Part shown: in pieces, positions 8,431 through 18,000 of the stretch
Layout of the letters: the number at the start of each line of letters is the position of its first letter
Numbering within the stretch: position 1 is the stretch's first letter
Assembly (NCBI RefSeq): GCF_002008345.1
Contig: NZ_MRAE01000002.1
Location: 1-64,000 of the forward strand
DNA: 64,000 nt
Reading direction: 5' to 3'
From: Clostridium tepidum
Lineage (GTDB): Bacteria > Bacillota > Clostridia > Clostridiales > Clostridiaceae
Notes under the pieces: model-generated
What the model saw: only the letters and a program-made list of their open reading frames with translations
What the model was told of the DNA's origin: nothing
The model's database searches: none
Made by a program: the position numbers and the translations under genes

Positions 8431-9419
8431 TATATTTCTACTTCTTTTCCTATTTTATTTTGTAGGGCTTTTTCATATATTTTATATGCTGTTACAACAT
8501 CCTGTACTGCAATACCTACAGACTTAAATAAAGTTATTTCCTTTTTATTTTCTCTCCCATCTATAGATTGTAAAACAACTTGTCCTAATTCTCCTGTAAT
8601 TCTATCATCTTTTATAATTCCTTTCTCTAAAGGTATTATAAAATCTCCAGCTTCGCTTAAAACAGCTTCTTTTGAATCTAAATATATTTTATCTGCTCTA
8701 GATATAATATATTCATCAAGTTCTTGCATATGCTTCATATAAGATCCTACACCATTTATATGAGCACCTTCTTTTACGTTTCTACCATTAAAAACTGGTG
8801 AGGTAGCTGTAGTTACTACTGTTATAACATCTGCATCTTTAATAGCCTCATCTGAACTATTTACCCCTAATATCTCTGTATCATATTGACTTAAACTTTT
8901 TTTAGATTTTTCTACAAAGGCTTTTACATTTTCAAAATTTCTACTGTAAACTTTTACTTTTTCTAAATTTCTAGCAGACAGTAAAGCTTCTAATTGACAT
9001 AAAGCTTGTCCACCTGTTCCTATTAAAGCTCCTATTTTAGCATCTTTTCTTGCCAAAATATCTGTAGCTGCTCCAGCAGAAGCACCTGTTCTAAGCTGTG
9101 TTAAATAAGTTCCATCCATTATAGCTGAAACTTCACCAGTTTTTCCATCTAACAATATCATTTGAGCTGGTACTGCTGCCTTTCCTAGCTTAACATTTTC
9201 AGGAAATACAGATACTATTTTAATTCCTGCTGTATCTAAATCTTCAATATAAGCTGGCATAAAAAGACTTGATCCTTTATATTTAGGTATACTTATATTT
9301 GTTCTTAATGGAACTTCAGCTTTATTATTTGAATAAAGTTTAAAAGCTTCCTTATTTGCTTCTATAGCATCCTTCATAGTAAATACTTTTTTAATATCTT
9401 CTGCTGTTAAAATAAGCAT
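8430..9419 (-). CDS. Ornithine cyclodeaminase / mu-crystallin family protein
   Basis: NAD-binding enzyme of the ornithine cyclodeaminase/alanine dehydrogenase (mu-crystallin) family, 329 residues. The Rossmann motif is GALIGTGGQALCQLEALL. The substrate-binding block MDGTYLTQLRTGA, the loop NGVGSYMKHMQELDE containing the family's catalytic aspartate, and KSVGIAVQDVVTA are conserved. Ornithine cyclodeaminase makes proline from ornithine, which would fit the arginine-catabolic genes 10 kb away. The immediately adjacent alanine:Na+ symporter genes instead suggest alanine or another amino acid. The start ATG follows GGAGGTATTTTT. Family certain, substrate open. Confidence 0.82.
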   Translation of the reverse strand: MLILTAEDIKKVFTMKDAIEANKEAFKLYSNNKAEVPLRTNISIPKYKGSSLFMPAYIEDLDTAGIKIVSVFPENVKLGKAAVPAQMILLDGKTGEVSAIMDGTYLTQLRTGASAGAATDILARKDAKIGALIGTGGQALCQLEALLSARNLEKVKVYSRNFENVKAFVEKSKKSLSQYDTEILGVNSSDEAIKDADVITVVTTATSPVFNGRNVKEGAHINGVGSYMKHMQELDEYIISRADKIYLDSKEAVLSEAGDFIIPLEKGIIKDDRITGELGQVVLQSIDGRENKKEITLFKSVGIAVQDVVTAYKIYEKALQNKIGKEVEI

Positions 9420-9539
9420 AAAAATACCTCCATAATATAATATTAAACTCTTATATATATAATATTATATCATGAAGGATTATTAAATAGATTTATTAAT
9501 TTTTTAATATATTATATTAATTAATAAAATTTATACGTA

Positions 9540-10907
9540 TTATAAATTACTTGTTTTTCTATTTGCTACTGCTTGTTTCAATAAAAAATTTTCATTATAA
9601 TCTTTAAGTTCTTTTTGTACTAATTTAGCTAATGCTATTAAAGCTATTAAATTTGGTATAACCATTAATCCATTAAAAGTATCTGCTAATTGCCATACTA
9701 AAGGAACGTCTAAAATAGTACCCAATATTAAAGAAATTAAAAATATTGGAGTATAAAACTTCATACCTGTTTTACCAAATAAAAACTTTACATTTAAAGC
9801 TCCAAAAAAGAACCACCCTATCATAGTTGAAAATGCAAAGAAAAATAAACTTATTGCTACAAAAGAATTACCAAAACCACCAAAACCATTTACAAAAGCC
9901 TGTTGTGTTAATTCTATACCTGTAGTTTTACCATCCAAAGCTCCACTTGTAAGTATAACAAAAGCTGTACAATTTAATATTACAAAAATATCTACAAAAA
10001 CTCCAAACATAGCGACCAAACCTTGTTGTACTGGATGTTTTACATTTGCCACAGCATGTGCATGAGGTGTTGAACCCATACCTGCTTCATTAGAAAACAA
10101 ACCTCTAGATACTCCATATCTCATAGCCTCTCTTACTGATGCACCTATAAGTCCACCGGTTGCAGCTCTTGGATTAAAGGCGCCCACAAATATCATTTTA
10201 AAAGCTGGTACTATATTATAATAATTTTTAAATATAATTATTAAACTACCTAATATAAATAATGCCCCCATTATAGGTATTAATTTTTCTGTAACTGATG
10301 CTATACGTTCTATTCCACCTATAACTATCATAGCTGTAAGAACTACTAAAAATATTCCTGTAATTAAAGTTGGAACATTATAGGCTTTGTTTATAGCTAT
10401 AGAAATAGAATTTGATTGAACCATATCTCCTGTTAAACAGGCAGATACCATCATAGCAAAAGCAAAAAATTTAGCCAATTTTTTACTACCTAATCCATCT
10501 CTTATATAGTAAGCTGGTCCACCTAAAACTTCACCATCTTCAGCATAAGTTTTATATTTTTGAGCTAAAACAGCTTCTGCAAATATAGTACCCATACCAA
10601 AAAAGGAACTAATCCACATCCAAAATATAGCTCCTGGCCCTCCAGATGCTATAGCAGTTGCAGCTCCAGCTAAAATTCCTGTTCCTACCTGTGCCGCTAC
10701 TGCAGTAGCCAACGCTTGGAATGAACTAATTCCATCATCATTATCATTCTTAGCAAATACTTGTTTGAACATTGCCTTAAACTTCTTAACCTGTACAAAT
10801 CCTAATTTAAAAGTAAAGAATATTCCTGCCCCACATAAAAAAAACATTAATATATAGGACCATAGCACATTATTAATACTTTCGAAAACCCTTAGCAAAA
10901 ATTCCAT
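9540..10907 (-). CDS. Alanine/glycine:cation symporter, AgcS family (intact copy)
   Basis: Sodium-coupled amino-acid carrier of the AGCS family, about 455 residues with some ten membrane segments. Conserved blocks include QALATAVAAQVGTGILAGA, GGPGAIFWMWISSFFGMGT, LGGPAYYIRDGLGSKK and FSNEAGMGSTPHAHAVA. I choose the ATG at 10907 (MEFLLRVFESINNVLW) because AAAAGGGGAGAAG precedes it; the frame stays open upstream to 10982 without a site. It lies between the ornithine cyclodeaminase-family gene and a closely related, damaged second copy, so the pair arose by tandem duplication. An 18-nt leader motif is shared by both. Substrate alanine or glycine by family; not provable here. Confidence 0.9.
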   Translation of the reverse strand: MEFLLRVFESINNVLWSYILMFFLCGAGIFFTFKLGFVQVKKFKAMFKQVFAKNDNDDGISSFQALATAVAAQVGTGILAGAATAIASGGPGAIFWMWISSFFGMGTIFAEAVLAQKYKTYAEDGEVLGGPAYYIRDGLGSKKLAKFFAFAMMVSACLTGDMVQSNSISIAINKAYNVPTLITGIFLVVLTAMIVIGGIERIASVTEKLIPIMGALFILGSLIIIFKNYYNIVPAFKMIFVGAFNPRAATGGLIGASVREAMRYGVSRGLFSNEAGMGSTPHAHAVANVKHPVQQGLVAMFGVFVDIFVILNCTAFVILTSGALDGKTTGIELTQQAFVNGFGGFGNSFVAISLFFFAFSTMIGWFFFGALNVKFLFGKTGMKFYTPIFLISLILGTILDVPLVWQLADTFNGLMVIPNLIALIALAKLVQKELKDYNENFLLKQAVANRKTSNL

Positions 10908-10956
10908 AAACTTCTCCCCTTTTATGTATATCTTAAAATGTAGTCGGATTAAATCC

Positions 10957-10974
10957 TTATTGTAAATGTTATCA
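10957..10974 (-). promoter_or_regulatory. Leader motif shared by both agcS copies (copy 1)
   Basis: The 18-mer TTATTGTAAATGTTATCA (plus-strand sense) lies 50 nt upstream of the intact symporter start. An identical 18-mer lies 46 nt upstream of the second copy. A further shared 23-nt stretch (one mismatch) occurs about 210 nt upstream of each gene, at 11117-11139 and 13162-13184. It could be a retained regulatory site or simply undiverged duplicated leader. Confidence 0.5.
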
Positions 10975-10982
10975 TCTTTCAA

Positions 10983-11481
10983 ATATTAAGTAAAATTAAT
11001 ATTTATATGCTTATTCTTTATTTAAAATAATTACCTTTGAATATTTTGAATTTACTGCATAATAATCTTAAAACCTTAGATAAATTGCATTTAAAACGCT
11101 TATATCCTGTTATAATTGTTAAAAAATATACATTTATGAATATTTTAAAATATATTATTTCATATTTATTAACAAACTATTTTACTACTGTACATTGAAA
11201 AATTAAATTTTTAATATTTTTAAATCATAATTGTAAGTATAAAATAGGATTTAATCAATAAATTTTATATTATAATGTCTTATTTACTTGTATTTAGATG
11301 TTTTTTAAGTTTAAATATAAATATGCTTATAAAATATATTTTATCTTTTATATTGTCTTAGTTATATATGAATAAAGATAAGATTATTTTTATCAATATA
11401 TTTTATAAAAAAATAACAAATCATTCAGAATATTTTAAAGATATTTTATTTTAAATATTTTTTTAAATTTTAAAACACAAA
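10983..11481. other. Intergenic region between the two agcS copies
   Basis: About 500 very AT-rich bases with no credible open reading frame. They contain the upstream half of the duplicated leader (11117-11139) for the intact symporter gene. I looked for a glycine riboswitch here and saw none of its conserved core sequences. Confidence 0.5.
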
Positions 11482-11526
11482 AATATCTTTAACACTATTA
11501 TATATGCCTATTGTGTTAAAGATATT
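11482..11526 (-). terminator. Terminator after the second agcS copy
   Basis: AATATCTTTAACAC (11482-11495) pairs perfectly with GTGTTAAAGATATT (11513-11526), and the minus-strand transcript runs on into TTTTTGTGTTTT. It lies about 80 nt past the stop of the broken symporter gene. Confidence 0.8.
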
Positions 11527-11607
11527 CTTTATATTATCTATTTTTTTATTACTAACCTATTAAATATTACTTCTTATAACTTTTATTATTTAAACTATAT
11601 TTAAAAT

Positions 11608-12959
11608 CTAATATTTTGTACAAACATGATTTTCATAATTATTAAGTTCTTTTTTAACTAGTTTAACTAATGCTATTAAAGCTATTAAATTAGGTATTAC
11701 CATAAATCCATTAAAAGTATCTGCTAATTGCCATACTAATGGTACATCTAAAACTGTTCCTGCTACTAAAGCTACAAGAAATATTACTACATAAGGTTTT
11801 GTCCCTTTATCACCGAATATAAACTTAACATTTAATAATCCAAAGAAATACCACCCTATTATTGTAGAAAAAGCAAAGAAAAATAAACTTATTGCTACAA
11901 ATATATTACCAAAACTCCCAAAACCATTTATAAACGCTTGTTGAGTTAATTCTATTCCTGTGGTTTTTCCATCTAACGCTCCAGTTGTTAAAATTACCAT
12001 AGCTGTACAAGTTAAAACAACAAAAGTATCAATAAATAATCCAAACATAGCTACAAATCCTTGTTCTGCTGGATATTTAACATCTGCTACAGCATGAGCA
12101 TGTGGAGTGGATCCCATACCAGCTTCATTAGAAAATAGACCTCTAGATATTCCATATCTCATAGCCTCCCTCACAGATACACCAATAAGACCTCCTGTAG
12201 CTGCTTTAGGATTAAAAGCACCTACAAATATCATTTTAAATGCTGGACCTATACTATCATAATTAATTCCTATAATTATCAAACTTCCTATAATGAAAAA
12301 TAAAGCCATAATAGGAACTAATTTTTCCGTAACTGATGCTATTCTTTGTATTCCTCCAAGAACTATTAATGCAGTAAGTATTGCTACTATTATACCTACA
12401 ACTATATTAGGAATTCCAAAAGCTTTGTTTATAGATATACCAATTGAATTAGATTGAACCATATCTCCAGTTAGACAAGCTGATACCATCATAGAAAAAG
12501 CAAAGAACCCTGCTAATTTTTTACTACCAAATCCATCTCTTATATAATAAGCTGGTCCACCAAGTACTTCTCCACTATCTTTTTTAACTTTATATTTCTG
12601 CGCTAAAATCGCTTCTGAAAATATGGTTCCCATCCCAAAGAAAGCACTAATCCACATCCAAAATATAGCACCTGGTCCTCCAGCAGCAATAGCGGTAGCA
12701 GCTCCCGCTAAGTTTCCCGTTCCGACCTGTGCTGCTACAGCTGTAGCCAAAGCTTGGAAAGATGTTATACCTGAATCGTTATTTTTATTTTTTGAAAATA
12801 CTTGTTTAAACATACTTGTTTAAACATTACTTTAAATTTTCTTACCTGTACAAATTTTAAATTAAAAGTAAAAAATATTCCAGCTCCAAACAAAAAGAAC
12901 ATTAAAATATAACTCCAAAGTATATTATTAAAACCTTCCACAATCTTTAATAACTCCAT
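11608..12959 (-). pseudogene. Alanine/glycine:cation symporter, AgcS family, frameshifted by a 14-bp duplication
   Basis: Second AgcS gene, highly similar to the intact neighbour over its whole length. The 5' part (12765-12959) begins MELLKIVEGFNNILW after AAAGGAGGG and runs to RKFKVMFKQV, then leaves the family sequence. The rest (11608-12813) reads MFKQVFSKNKNNDSG onward to the normal C-terminus in another frame. The junction is an exact 14-bp tandem duplication, which shifts frame by two; removing one copy restores a continuous gene of about 445 residues. The duplicated ATG could start the downstream fragment, but it has no Shine-Dalgarno and would lack the first membrane segment. Probably inactive unless the duplication collapses, or a sequencing artefact. 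Confidence 0.85.
12800..12827. repeat. 14-bp perfect tandem duplication inside agcS copy 2
   Basis: ACTTGTTTAAACAT occurs twice head to tail at 12800-12813 and 12814-12827; period-14 identity extends two bases further left. The intact paralog has a single copy at the corresponding place (FKQV). Fourteen is not a multiple of three, so the duplication disrupts the frame. Confidence 0.97.
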
Positions 12960-13004
12960 AAAAACCCTCCTTTGTTTTTGTATTATCTTCAAAATAGATT
13001 TTAT

Positions 13005-13022
13005 TTATTGTAAATGTTATCA
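13005..13022 (-). promoter_or_regulatory. Leader motif shared by both agcS copies (copy 2)
   Basis: This is identical over 18 nt to 10957-10974, and lies 46 nt upstream of the second symporter start. It is followed upstream by a small stem AGATT/AATCT around 13030-13047 that the first copy lacks. Confidence 0.5.
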
Positions 13023-13337
13023 CCTTTTAGATTCTCCGTAAAATCTAATTTTAAGTCAAATTAGTTCATTTTTTTAAATTAAATTTATTTTTTTAAAATT
13101 TACTGTATATTGATTTAATTATTTTATTTTCTTGCATTATAAAGTTATTTTTACTATATTCTTGTTAAAAAATATACATATATGCAATTATGATAATAGT
13201 AAATTGCATACACTTTTACATAAATATTACCTAATTAAGTTTAGCTAATATTTTAACAAGAGATTTTGATATTCTGTAACAAATTCAGAAATACTTATAT
13301 ATATTAATATTGTAGAAATTTTTAGTGAGGTTTTATT

Positions 13338-13991
13338 ATGTTTGATTTACCTTATTTTGATAATAACAAAATAAGATTTAGAAAAAGTGATGAAAAATCA
13401 CATTTCAGAATTCTTCATGCATCACCTAATACCCCCTCAGTAGATATATATATAAATGATAAATTAATATCTAGAGGACTAGCCTATAGAGGCTTTACTG
13501 AATATACATCTTTAGAGTCTAACGATCATAACATAAAAGTATTTCCTTCTGGTAAAAAGGATATAGCCATAATAGATGAAAATATTTTTATTCCACCAAA
13601 TTCTATTTATACAATAGCCATTACAGGACTTTTAGAAGATATATCATTATTTTATATACTTGATAAAAAATTAGACAGTAAGGATCCAAATAAAGCTTAT
13701 GTACGTTCTATTAATCTTTCTCCTGATGATCCTAATATAGATTTTTATATGAATGATAAAAAAACATTTGATAATGTAGGTTATAAAAATATAACAGATT
13801 ATACCCCAGTAGCTCCTAAAAACTATACCTTAAATTTAAAACTTGCTAATACAGAAGATATAATATTAATATCTCCAAATGCTAATCTAAAAGCTAATAA
13901 ATATTATACTGTTTATATTATAGGATTAACTGATAAAAAACCTCCTCTGCAGGTATTAATCCCCCTTGATGGAAACTCATATATAAAATAA
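13338..13991 (+). CDS. DUF4397 domain protein
   Basis: The 217-residue protein is made of two beta-sandwich-like repeats, each opening with the DUF4397 pattern. Residues 22-45 (FRILHASPNTPSVDIYIND) and 119-140 (VRSINLSPDDPNIDFYMND) are followed in each case by a GLAYRGFTEYT or NVGYKNITDYT strand and a Y-T-I/V-x-I-x-G strand. DUF4397 proteins are usually secreted or surface proteins; this one has no signal peptide or anchor, so its location is uncertain. The ATG follows GTGAGGTTTTATT, a modest Shine-Dalgarno. The gene stands alone with a strong terminator. Domain call good, function unknown. Confidence 0.82.
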   Translation: MFDLPYFDNNKIRFRKSDEKSHFRILHASPNTPSVDIYINDKLISRGLAYRGFTEYTSLESNDHNIKVFPSGKKDIAIIDENIFIPPNSIYTIAITGLLEDISLFYILDKKLDSKDPNKAYVRSINLSPDDPNIDFYMNDKKTFDNVGYKNITDYTPVAPKNYTLNLKLANTEDIILISPNANLKANKYYTVYIIGLTDKKPPLQVLIPLDGNSYIK

Positions 13992-14020
13992 TTGATATTT
14001 TAAAATAAAATTTAAAAATA

Positions 14021-14070
14021 AAAAGCCCCTATTTAGTTATAATTTCTTATTAACTAAGTAAGGGCTTTTT
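14021..14070 (+). terminator. Terminator after the DUF4397 gene
   Basis: AAAAGCCCCTATTTAGTTA (14021-14039) pairs with TAACTAAGTAAGGGCTTTTT (14051-14070) with one mismatch or bulge, around an 11-nt loop, and a U-rich tail follows. Confidence 0.85.
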
Positions 14071-14233
14071 AAACCTTATAAACATATTTACTTTCTTAAC
14101 TTCATAAGTTTTCACTTCTACTAAAACTTAGAAACCAGCTATATAATAATATATCTTATCTTCACTCTTATTTTCAAAATATGAAAATATTAATTCTGAT
14201 AATCATGAAATAAAAATTTTGATTAATATATTT

Positions 14234-14710
14234 TTACTTCAGTATTACTTCACCTGTTTTATTATTTATTTCTATATTTACTTCAAAAATATCTTTAATA
14301 TAGCTTTGTGGTAACATTAATTCGTTATTTTTTATTTTTATATTATTATCTATCTTTCTATTTAACTTTGTTGAACTGTTTTCTATAAAGATAACGTCCT
14401 CATTAGCTCTAATGTTTTTATCCATCACCTTTATAATTATACTATACTCATCATCATTATACAGCTTTATTCCTAAAGAATTAGCTACATACTTTAAAGG
14501 TAAATATACATTATCGTCTTCATCTTTAAATGGACTTACATTCATTGGAAACTCTTTTTTAGAAATTTTGCTTTTTTTATATTTGCTTTTGTTAATTTGG
14601 AAAACTGCTTTACCGTATTTATGATGATATATAAATCTTACAGCACTTAAAAGAAGGGTAAATAAACTAAAAGATAACAAACTTATAAAGGTGTATAAAA
14701 GTATTTTCAC
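14234..14710 (-). CDS. Membrane-anchored copper amine oxidase N-terminal-like (stalk) domain protein
   Basis: A hydrophobic N-terminus (residues 3-28, LLYTFISLLSFSLFTLLL) probably anchors the protein. It is followed by a basic stretch (NKSKYKKSKISKK) and a domain of about 100 residues. The domain has the stalk-domain pattern (VYLPLKYVANSLGIKLY; ELMLPQSYIKDIFEVNIEI; GEVIL) common in clostridial surface proteins (copper amine oxidase N-terminal-like). No catalytic domain follows, so it may be a small cell-surface accessory. The ATG follows AGAGGTGATATAGTG. Function unknown. Confidence 0.7.
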   Translation of the reverse strand: MKILLYTFISLLSFSLFTLLLSAVRFIYHHKYGKAVFQINKSKYKKSKISKKEFPMNVSPFKDEDDNVYLPLKYVANSLGIKLYNDDEYSIIIKVMDKNIRANEDVIFIENSSTKLNRKIDNNIKIKNNELMLPQSYIKDIFEVNIEINNKTGEVILK

Positions 14711-14937
14711 TATATCACCTCTTTATTATTATAAAAAATAAATTTAAACTACACATTATATAGTATTAAAATCTACTTTTATCTGATTTAATTATAATAT
14801 TCTAGTTAGTGTTTTGTCAATTCAAAAATTTAAGAAATTAAAATATTTTCAGAAAAATTAGTAGCTTTTTACAAAAATATATATTCTATATAATGTAGAA
14901 TGGAAGAATAAATTCAATTTGAAATACACACATAAAA

Positions 14938-14979
14938 AAAATATACGTAATAACTAAATTTGCTAATTACGTATATTTT
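14938..14979 (-). terminator. Terminator after purL
   Basis: AAAATATACGTAAT (14938-14951) and ATTACGTATATTTT (14966-14979) form a 14-bp perfect stem downstream of the purL stop; the sequence is symmetric enough to work in both directions. Confidence 0.8.
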
Positions 14980-15043
14980 CTATTTATTATTATATTAAAA
15001 TTAATTATAATTTATTCTACGCTTTTAAAATTATATATAATAT

Positions 15044-18000
15044 TTATCTATAATATTTTATTCCAGCATCAAATATTTTTTGATCTTTATCACCTAATAT
15101 ATTTTTTAATGTTCCATAACCTATTCTCTCTGAATGTGACATTTTACCTAGAATTCTGCCATCTGGACTACAAATACCTTCTACAGCAAATATAGATCCA
15201 TTTGGATTATATTCTATATCATCAGTAGCATTTCCGTTAGCATCTACATATTGAGTAGATACTTGACCATTATTTATTAACTTTTTTATTACACTATCTT
15301 TAGCATAAAACTTACCTTCTCCATGGGATACAGGTATTGCATGTATATCTCCTACTTTAACATTATTAAACCAAGGTGATAAATTAGACACTACTTTAGT
15401 ATACACTATTTTAGATTGGTGTCTTCCTATATCATTATAAGTTAATGTTGGACAACTTTCATTTATATCGCAAATCTCACCAAAAGGTACTAATCCTAAT
15501 TTTATTAAAGCTTGGAACCCATTGCATATACCTAACATTAATCCATCTCTAACTTTAAGTAGTTCCATAACTGCCTCTTTAATTTTTTCATTTCTAAATA
15601 TAGTTGCTATAAATTTGCCAGAACCTTCCGGTTCATCTCCTGCACTAAATCCACCAGGTAACATAATTATATTAGTCTTTTTTATTTTAGAACTTAAATT
15701 ATTTATAGATTCTTTTATATTATTTGAATTCATATTATTAAATACAAATAGTTCTACCTCTCCACCAGCTTTTTCAAAAGCCCTTTTAGAATCATACTCA
15801 CAATTAGTACCTGGAAACACTGGTATTAAAACCTTTGGCTTAGGAATTTTTATACTTGGTGATTTTATATTTTTATTTTCATATAGCGGTATATTTAGAT
15901 CTTTTCTATATTCTTTTTCTATCTTTGATTTAAACACTCCCTCTAAAGTACTTTCAAACTCTTCATAACATTCATCTAGTAATATTTCTTCATTTCCAAT
16001 TTTTATAGAAGCTTTTTCAACAGTTTTACCTATTATTTTATAATCTGTTTCTTTTAATATATTTAAATCAAAATCTTTATTAACTTCTAATATTATAGAA
16101 CCATAATCTGAAGAAAATAATTCCTTATTATCTAAATTTTCTAATTCTACACCTATATTGTTACCAAAACACATCTTACTTATTGCTTCTGAAATTCCTC
16201 CGAATTTAATGGTGGAACTAGCTAAAACATTGCCTGTTTCTATTGCATTATATACACCTTCATAATTTTTCTTAAGCTTATTAAAATTAGGCATTTCTTC
16301 TTCATTTCTTTCACATTTTATATATATAACATTATTTCCAACTGCCTTAAATTCTGAAGATATTATTCTATTTACATCAGTAATACCTACCGCAAAAGAT
16401 ACTAAAGTTGGTGGTACATTCATATCTTTAAAAGTTCCAGACATACTATCTTTTCCACCTATAGATGCAATATAAAATTCTCTTTGAGCCTTTAATGCTC
16501 CTAAAAGAGCAGCTAGTGGTTTTCCCCACTTCTCTTCTTTATTATCCAGTTTTTCAAAATATTCCTGAAAAGTAAGTCTTATTTTTTTATAATCTACTCC
16601 CATAGCTACAGATTTTGTTACAGATTCTATAACTGCATACATAGCTCCATGAAAAGGACTCCATTTAGATATTTTAGGATCAAATCCATATGTCATAACT
16701 GTAGCTGTAGTAGTATCTCCTTCTAATACTGGAAGTTTAGCTGCCATACCTTCTTGTGGAGTCTTTTGATATTTTCCTCCTAATGGCATTAAAACAGTAC
16801 CTGCTCCTACTGTACTATCAAACATTTCTACTAATCCTTTTTGACTGCACACATTTAAATCTTTTAAGTTTTCTATCCATTTATCCTTTATATTTTCCTT
16901 TGAATCAAAAGATATCTTATTAAAGTAATCTTTCTTTTCTGGATTAGTTATATAAGCCTTAGTTTTTTGTCTTACTCCATTAGTATTTAAAAATTCTCTA
17001 TCTAAATCCACTATAATACTATCTTTCCATAACATTTTAAGCCTTTTCTCTTCTTTAACTTCTGCAACTACTGTAGCTTCTAAATTTTCTTGTTTTGAAA
17101 ATTTAATAAACCTTTCCTTATCTTCCTTTGAAACTACCACTGCCATACGTTCTTGTGATTCAGATATAGCTAATTCCGTTCCATCTAATCCTTCATATTT
17201 TTTAGGAATTTTATTTAAATCTATATAAACTCCTTCTGTAAGTTCACCAATAGCTACAGATACTCCACCAGCTCCAAAGTCATTGCATCTTTTTATCATA
17301 TTACTTACTTCTTTATTTCTAAATAATCTTTGAATTTTCCTTTCCGTTGGTGCATTTCCTTTTTGTACTTCTGATCCACAATTTTCGATAGAAATTTCTG
17401 TATGTTTTTTAGAAGAACCAGTAGCTCCTCCTATACCATCTCTTCCTGTCTTTCCTCCCAACAATATAACCACATCTGAAGGTTTAGGTTCTTTTCTTAT
17501 TACATTTTCCATAGGAGCTGCTCCTATAACTGCTCCAATTTCCATCCTTTTAGCCATATAACCTTCATCATATATTTCTACAACTTGTCCTGTAGCTAAA
17601 CCTATTTGATTCCCATAGGAACTATATCCATGAGCCGCTTCAGTTGTTATTTTCTTTTGAGGAAGTTTTCCTTCTAATGTATTTTTTAAGCTTCGTCTTG
17701 GATCTGCACTTCCTGTAATTCTCATAGCTTGATATACATAAACTCTTCCTGAAAGAGGATCTCTTATAGCTCCTCCAATACAGGTAGCTGCTCCTCCAAA
17801 AGGTTCTATTTCTGTAGGATGATTATGAGTTTCATTTTTAAACATAACAAGCCATTTTTCTATATTGCCATTAATTTCAGCATCTACTACTATACTGCAA
17901 GCATTAATTTCCGGCGATACATCTAAGTCCTCCAATAATCCTTTTTTTCTTAACTCTTTTGCAGCTATAGTTGCTATATCCATAAGACAAGTAGCTCTTT

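Noticed and set aside
8326-8742. 138-residue plus-strand reading frame
   Set aside because: It mostly overlaps the ornithine cyclodeaminase-family gene antisense, has no ribosome site and no family features.
11608-12813. A normal shorter symporter starting at the internal ATG
   Set aside because: No ribosome site precedes it, and the first membrane segment, present in the upstream fragment, would be missing.
10908-13330. Glycine riboswitch in the symporter leaders
   Set aside because: AGCS genes often have one, but none of the conserved core segments could be found in either leader.
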